Below are positions 1 through 3,196 of a stretch of 5,404 bases of DNA, piece after piece. This stretch comes from an uncultured Ruminococcus sp. GTDB taxonomy: Bacteria > Bacillota > Clostridia > Oscillospirales > Ruminococcaceae. The notes beneath the pieces were generated by a model. The model ran no database searches. It had not been told where the DNA came from and saw only the letters and a program-made list of their open reading frames with translations. Within the stretch, counting starts at the first letter, position 1. Each line of letters opens with the position of its first letter. The stretch is taken from positions 1 to 5,404 of the forward strand of contig USNJ01000139.1 in the NCBI GenBank assembly GCA_900556055.1, in the 5' to 3' direction. Made by a program: the position numbers and the translations under genes.

Positions 1-80
1 CCCCAGCCGATAAATGACCAGAAGCAGAATATCAGAAACATTTGATATAAATTATATCCAATAAAAGGAATAGTAATCAT
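1..80 (-). CDS. N-terminus of a multi-pass membrane protein, probably CmpB-like putative ABC transporter permease (partial)
   Basis: An ATG at 80-78 opens a frame that stays open to the left edge and encodes 26 complete codons. It starts MITIPFIGYNLYQMF and continues into a hydrophobic segment ending FWSFIGW. A GAGG ribosome-binding site lies at 89-86, 5 nt before the ATG, and a consensus promoter lies just upstream, so the start is well supported despite the short fragment. The short lead followed by an aromatic-rich first helix containing F-x-Y/W-S-F-x-G-W is what I recall for the CmpB-like 'putative ABC transporter permease' membrane family (Pfam ABC_trans_CmpB), common in Clostridia and of unproven function. 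The family call is recall on 26 residues and could be wrong; that it is a membrane protein start is much safer. The rest of the gene lies outside the window. Confidence 0.66.
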   Translation of the reverse strand, partial: MITIPFIGYNLYQMFLIFCFWSFIGW

Positions 81-118
81 AGCAACCTCAAATCTTTGTG
101 TAATGAACATATTCAGAC

Positions 119-154
119 AAAAATAATTATATATCATGCGAAACTGTATGTCAA
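119..154 (-). promoter_or_regulatory. Consensus housekeeping (sigma-A type) promoter
   Basis: On the minus strand there is a perfect TTGACA (-35) at 154-149 and a perfect TATAAT (-10) at 131-126, separated by exactly 17 bp. Transcription should begin near 119, giving a leader of about 39 nt before the ATG at 80. The promoter lies just downstream of the terminator of the preceding minus-strand gene, so it should drive the left-edge membrane protein independently. Confidence 0.85.
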
Positions 155-189
155 TAGATTGATGAAAATATCATTTTTTATCAACAATA

Positions 190-230
190 TATACAAAAAT
201 GCGGTACAGAAACAAATTCTGCACCGCATT
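190..230 (-). terminator. Rho-independent terminator of the 303-1034 gene
   Basis: Arms 198-211 and 217-230 pair over 14 bp around a 5-nt loop. Read on the minus strand, the only irregular pair is a G-U wobble (A-C mismatch on the plus strand), and the hairpin is followed by a run of U (TTTTTG, then TATATAT). The wobble and the U run both show that it works in the minus direction. It sits about 70 nt past the stop codon at 303 and separates that gene from the promoter of the left-edge gene. Confidence 0.88.
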
Positions 231-302
231 GAAAAGTTCAATATAGAGAATGCCTTTCCGATCAAGCCGCTTTTCATCTTATTTCGCATAAAAAAGCGAT
301 CA

Positions 303-1034
303 TCAGCTGTATTTTTTCTTTTTCTTCGCCGCAACGGCAAGAAGAATAATGAACAGAACTATCATTGCCCCGCCGCCTGCAAGTATCATCTGCTGATTTG
401 TGAACATAGGCTTGCTGTCAAGTCTGGTAAAGGCAACGGTATTTATCAGCTTTCTGAAGATCGCCATCGTCGATTTTTCGATAGGGCTGCCTATTGATGT
501 CAGATCAATCGAAATATAGTTTCCGTTCTGCACCGTGACATATGCACAGCCATAATTTGAACCCTTGCCCTCAGCAAATGTGTATTCAATGACATATGTA
601 ACTGCCCTGTCATCGAGCTTGAGCTTTTCATTAGACTTTGTTATCACAGCATTTGAAGGGATAACACCCGCAGAAGCAAGCGAATTGATAACGTCCTGCT
701 GCTGATTGTATGTCGCATCATTGAATGAAAACACGCTTTCAGACTTGCTGTCGCTGAATGACTTCACGGTAATGATATTGGATTTGTTCGAGTTGAAAGA
801 GTAATAATATATATTCTGCTCCTCAGCATAAAGAAGAAATGCATTTTTTGAATAGCCCGATGCGGAAAGTGCATCAGAATCCATGTTATCTCTGGTCAGG
901 TAATTCCAGCCCGTGTTGCTGTCAAGCCGCAGAAATGCATCGTCCAGGATAAGGGTGTCAGCAGCAAATGCGGATATGATCAAGGCAGCAGCAGTCAGCA
1001 AGGCAGCGGCAATACCGCTTATTTTTTTCAGCAA
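303..1034 (-). CDS. Secreted, C-terminally membrane-anchored protein of unknown function (243 aa)
   Basis: The start is TTG at 1034-1032; an in-frame stop lies shortly upstream and no other start is available. A GAAAGGG-type ribosome-binding site precedes it by about 10 nt. Residues 1-24 form a classical signal peptide (Lys-Lys, Ala/Leu core, AFA cleavage site before ADT). Residues about 26-210 are extracellular, and 216-236 form a single transmembrane helix followed by a short cytoplasmic tail of five lysines plus Tyr-Ser. The protein is therefore anchored facing outward. The ectodomain begins with a GW..LTRD stretch (about 42-49), followed by a Tyr-rich NIYYYSF strand. It ends in strands separated by a polar helix (about 144-203), a layout that reminds me of PsbP/Mog1-like domains and of clostridial anchored proteins with a W-x(3)-TRD opening; this is only a resemblance. 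There is no sortase motif, lipobox or catalytic motif. The gene has its own promoter and terminator, so it is probably monocistronic or second after the gene at 1183-1629. Confidence 0.85.
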   Translation of the reverse strand: MLKKISGIAAALLTAAALIISAFAADTLILDDAFLRLDSNTGWNYLTRDNMDSDALSASGYSKNAFLLYAEEQNIYYYSFNSNKSNIITVKSFSDSKSESVFSFNDATYNQQQDVINSLASAGVIPSNAVITKSNEKLKLDDRAVTYVIEYTFAEGKGSNYGCAYVTVQNGNYISIDLTSIGSPIEKSTMAIFRKLINTVAFTRLDSKPMFTNQQMILAGGGAMIVLFIILLAVAAKKKKKYS

Positions 1035-1100
1035 ATAATTTACGCCCTTTCTTTATGGAAAATCCCGTCATATTGCGTCTGACTGTCTCTTCCGTTATGA

Positions 1101-1116
1101 TAAGCAAATTATATCA
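1101..1116 (-). promoter_or_regulatory. Extended -10 promoter for the anchored protein gene
   Basis: The minus strand reads TGA followed by a perfect TATAAT (TG at 1116-1115, hexamer 1113-1108), which is an extended -10 element (TGnTATAAT). No good -35 is seen; the best match 18 bp upstream is TGTAAA. Extended -10 promoters can work without a -35. Transcription would start near 1101, leaving a leader of about 66 nt before the TTG start at 1034. I saw no convincing intrinsic terminator between 1117 and 1182, so read-through from the upstream gene is also possible. Confidence 0.6.
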
Positions 1117-1182
1117 GATAATTAATGATATTTTACACCGAAAATCAGTGATTTCTGTAAACTTTATTACACTATAATGTTA

Positions 1183-1629
1183 CTACACGATCTTTTCATT
1201 GTCGTTAAGGCTTCTGTTTTCCTCTTCAAGACGTTTTTGGCGTTTTTCCGCACGCTTTCTGACCGCCTCGGGATCAAGGAAATTCAGCAGAAGAACTATC
1301 GCCGTAAGTATAGGCACTGCAACAGTCGGCAGATGCCTGTAAACAAGGCTGTCTGTGTTTGGAATAAGCGAAACGGCACGTATAACATACGCCGCAAGCA
1401 CTGTCGCAGGGATCATCATTATCAGCGATACTATATTTTTCCTGATGACCGCAAAAACCGCACTTCCTATAAACAACACCGAAGATATAATGAGCATTAT
1501 TCCGAGATCTGCATTGTCATTGAGCATCATTGCAGCTCCGCCAAGCACATTCATGAATATCGGAAACACCAGAAGTGCTATTATAAGCAAAACTACAAAT
1601 ATTATCCTTACTTTTTTAATAGAGACCAC
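1183..1629 (-). CDS. Four-helix integral membrane protein of unknown function (148 aa)
   Basis: The frame predicts four transmembrane helices at about residues 7-30, 42-62, 66-88 and 99-118, with an N-terminal Lys-Lys-Val-Arg and a C-terminal tail (119-148) rich in Arg/Lys/Glu that should be a cytoplasmic helix. The positive charges at both ends place both termini inside. No catalytic or transport motif is visible and I do not recognise the family. The conventional start is GTG at 1629-1627, and an in-frame TGA at 1638-1636 limits the frame. That GTG lies inside the best ribosome-binding site, however, so translation may begin four codons on (AUU lysine-lysine); see the separate site entry. 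It is divergent from the SpoIVB gene and upstream of, on the same strand as, the anchored protein gene, with 148 bp between them. Two other frames overlap it but have skewed compositions and no start signals. Confidence is good that this is a gene, low for function. Confidence 0.78.
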   Translation of the reverse strand: MVSIKKVRIIFVVLLIIALLVFPIFMNVLGGAAMMLNDNADLGIMLIISSVLFIGSAVFAVIRKNIVSLIMMIPATVLAAYVIRAVSLIPNTDSLVYRHLPTVAVPILTAIVLLLNFLDPEAVRKRAEKRQKRLEEENRSLNDNEKIV

Positions 1630-1632
1630 CTT
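1618..1632 (-). promoter_or_regulatory. Ribosome-binding site that argues for an AUU start
   Basis: The minus strand reads AAGGTGG (1632-1626), a near-perfect Shine-Dalgarno, then five bases, then ATT AAA AAA (ATT at 1620-1618). This spacing is ideal for starting at ATT. The GTG at 1629-1627 is part of the Shine-Dalgarno itself, and the next candidate site (AAGGA, farther upstream) is about 19 nt from it, too far to work well. AUU is a rare but real bacterial start codon (infC is the known case). The start at GTG remains the conventional annotation. Confidence 0.5.
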
Positions 1633-1859
1633 ATTTCAATTTAATTTTTCCTTTTTCTGTATTGCTAATTTCGACACAATAATCAAATGCTTGGGTGTAA
1701 AATTACAGAATATAAAACAAGTGTATTCTCATCAAAGATGTCAATATTAATTATGCGGCTGCAAGCATGGGATTGCCTGTTTCTGCCGCAGCGTCCTGAA
1801 ATGCACAATGCCGAAAAATCAGCGGATATTCAGCGATCCGCAGAAAGGAACGGGATAAA
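1630..1859. promoter_or_regulatory. Divergent intergenic control region between the membrane protein gene and the SpoIVB gene
   Basis: This 230-bp gap must hold both promoters, but neither is clear. On the minus strand a perfect TTGACA lies at 1744-1739, without a -10 at normal spacing; a TATATT follows only after 24 bp. On the plus strand GTATT (1723-1727) and AATATTA (1743-1749), 15 bp apart, resemble the forespore sigma-G/sigma-F type (-35 GHATR, -10 CATWHTA), fitting a SpoIVB gene, but both deviate from consensus. Nearer the gene, TGCGGC at 1754-1759 pairs with GCCGCA at 1785-1790, with a smaller GCAA/TTGC pairing nested inside. I see no riboswitch class that I can name. Confidence 0.4.
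1822..1841 (+). promoter_or_regulatory. Leader hairpin abutting the SpoIVB ribosome-binding site
   Basis: GCGGAT (1822-1827) and ATCCGC (1836-1841) form a perfect 6-bp GC-rich stem with an 8-nt loop. The stem ends one base before the purine-rich ribosome-binding site (AGAAAGGAA, 1842-1850), which leads to the ATG at 1860. A hairpin this close could modulate ribosome loading or simply hold the site open; function is inferred from position only. Confidence 0.35.
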
Positions 1860-3098
1860 ATGAGAAAAGCTGTCAAAGTCATAATTTTTACAGCGCTGAC
1901 TGTACTTTTTTTCCTGTCTGCGCTCATACTTCATTACAGTCTAAATCTTCCCGACACCTATTATGTAACAGGAAACGGCAGACTGAGCATATCTTCAGGC
2001 ATAGGCATAACCGCTGACAGCACAGACGCTTCTTACACATCAGGCAATGCTGACGGCATAAGCAAAGACACGGAAGAACAGCTCCAACTCAAGCTGTTCG
2101 GAATCGTTCCTATCAAAAACGTCAGCGTAACTCATGTGGACGAGCCTGTGCTTGTCCCCTGCGGAACGCCATTCGGCATCAAGCTTCTGACGGACGGTGT
2201 GATGGTCATAGACACAGGCGAGTTTGTCAGCGGACAGAAATTCGTTTCCCCCGCTTCGGACGCAGGTCTGCGTTCGGGAGATATCATAACCTCAGTAAAC
2301 GGTGAATGTGTCGCAACAAATGCCAAGCTCCAGGAGATAATCAGCAGCTCGGAAGGAGATCCCATAACAGTAAAATATCTAAGGAACTCCGTATCTTCGA
2401 CCGCTTATGTCAGACCGCTCAAAGCCTCCGACGACGGAAAATACAAAGCAGGACTCTGGGTCCGCGACAGCACAGCAGGCATAGGCACCGTGACATTCTA
2501 CAATCCCGAAACCAAGGTTTTTGCGGGTCTGGGACATCCTGTCTGCGATGCCGACAACGGCGAGATACTCCCGCTTTCCACAGGTCAGTCAGCCGATGTT
2601 ACGATAAACGGCGTGACGAAGGGACAGGCTGGCGATCCGGGAGAACTCATCGGTTCGTTTGTGACAGGTCTTCCATCCGGAAGCCTTGCGATCAACTGCC
2701 GAAGCGGTGTGTACGGTTTAATGGACAAATGCCCCGTTAATTCCGCAGGTATCCCGGTCGCAATGCGTCAGGAGATCAAGACAGGCGGCGCATATATCCT
2801 CAGTACCGTAAGCGGCAAAACGCCCAAGCAGTATCAGATAGTAATAGAAAAGATCGACCTGACCGATTCAGCCGATTCACGGAATATGGTCATTAAGATA
2901 ACCGATCCCGAGCTTCTGAATGAAACAGGCGGAATAGTTCAGGGAATGAGCGGCAGTCCGATAATCCAGAACGGAAAGCTTGTCGGAGCGGTAACTCATG
3001 TTTTCGTAAGCAATCCCAAGAAAGGATACGCAATTTTTGCGGATACTATGTATGAACAATCGCTTCAGGTCACGCCCTGCGCAAACGAAGCCGCATGA
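1860..3098 (+). CDS. spoIVB: SpoIVB-family serine peptidase (S55), forespore-to-mother-cell signalling protease
   Basis: The 412-aa product has the full SpoIVB layout and close to the usual length (Bacillus subtilis SpoIVB is about 426 aa). Residues 5-27 form an uncleaved-looking signal anchor; a short linker leads to the LFGIVPIKNV segment (79-88). A PDZ domain follows (about 98-190, with SPASDAGLRSGDIITSVNG), then the S55 peptidase domain starting GLWVRDSTAGIGT (198-210). The triad is intact by alignment to B. subtilis His236/Asp363/Ser378: His226 in GLGHP, Asp349 in KITD and Ser364 in GMSGSP, the last two 15 residues apart as in B. subtilis. In spore formers this protease is made in the forespore, enters the intermembrane space, and cleaves the SpoIVFA inhibitor so that SpoIVFB can process pro-sigma-K. 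The start is ATG at 1860 with AAAGGA about 10 nt upstream. A strong terminator follows directly. Its neighbours are not recN and spo0A, the usual partners, at least within this window. Confidence 0.95.
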   Translation: MRKAVKVIIFTALTVLFFLSALILHYSLNLPDTYYVTGNGRLSISSGIGITADSTDASYTSGNADGISKDTEEQLQLKLFGIVPIKNVSVTHVDEPVLVPCGTPFGIKLLTDGVMVIDTGEFVSGQKFVSPASDAGLRSGDIITSVNGECVATNAKLQEIISSSEGDPITVKYLRNSVSSTAYVRPLKASDDGKYKAGLWVRDSTAGIGTVTFYNPETKVFAGLGHPVCDADNGEILPLSTGQSADVTINGVTKGQAGDPGELIGSFVTGLPSGSLAINCRSGVYGLMDKCPVNSAGIPVAMRQEIKTGGAYILSTVSGKTPKQYQIVIEKIDLTDSADSRNMVIKITDPELLNETGGIVQGMSGSPIIQNGKLVGAVTHVFVSNPKKGYAIFADTMYEQSLQVTPCANEAA

Positions 3099-3101
3099 TT
3101 C

Positions 3102-3148
3102 CAAATCGCAGCAGAACAGCATATTCTGCTGCGATTTGTTGTTTTTCT
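3102..3148 (+). terminator. Rho-independent terminator after spoIVB
   Basis: Arms 3102-3116 and 3124-3138 pair perfectly over 15 bp (core CGCAGCAGAA / TTCTGCTGCG) around a 7-nt loop, followed by TTGTTTTTCT on the plus strand. It begins 4 nt past the spoIVB stop. On the minus strand the stem is followed only by weak U content, so for the convergent FtsA-like gene it may stop transcription less efficiently, although it is the only hairpin downstream of that gene too. Confidence 0.92.
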
Positions 3149-3196
3149 ATTTCCAAATATACATTTTTCTATTTCTGAATATCGGATTTTCTATTT
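3131..3196 (-). repeat. Three tandem copies of a 22-bp A-rich repeat
   Basis: On the minus strand three consecutive 22-nt units begin AAATAGAAAA: 3196-3175, 3174-3153 and 3152-3131. The first two also share an ATATT near the unit's end followed by a terminal G. The TAG of the first unit is the stop codon of the FtsA-like gene. The third unit diverges after its first 10 nt as it runs into the terminator stem, and its T-rich complement supplies the U tract of the spoIVB terminator. It looks like a small local duplication; no function is evident. Confidence 0.6.

Noticed and set aside
96..497. Plus-strand ORF of 133 codons
   Set aside because: It runs across the minus-strand promoter and terminator and into the antisense of the anchored protein gene; its product is low-complexity Lys/Asn/Ile then Arg-rich, with no start signal.
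1130..1165. Imperfect hairpin (AAATC/GATTT) after the four-helix membrane protein gene, as a possible terminator
   Set aside because: The stem is about 5 bp with a 3-nt loop and a bulge, and no U run follows it on the minus strand.
1177..1750. Two plus-strand ORFs opposite the four-helix membrane protein gene
   Set aside because: Both are antisense frames; one is rich in Tyr/His/Arg/Cys. The minus-strand frame alone gives a coherent four-helix protein.
1687..1863. Small plus-strand ORF (58 codons from ATG 1687, or 41 from ATG 1738) whose stop overlaps the spoIVB start as ATGA
   Set aside because: The stop-start overlap suggests translational coupling, but none of its ATGs (1687, 1738, 1753, 1801) has a ribosome-binding site and the peptide has no recognisable features. 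The overlap is easily coincidental.
2306..2740. Plus-strand ORF of 144 codons inside spoIVB in another frame
   Set aside because: Arg/Gln-rich out-of-frame translation of a gene whose PDZ and catalytic motifs are all in the 1860 frame.
3131..3196. The 22-bp repeats as a CRISPR array
   Set aside because: Units are contiguous without spacers, only partly conserved, and overlap a stop codon and a terminator.
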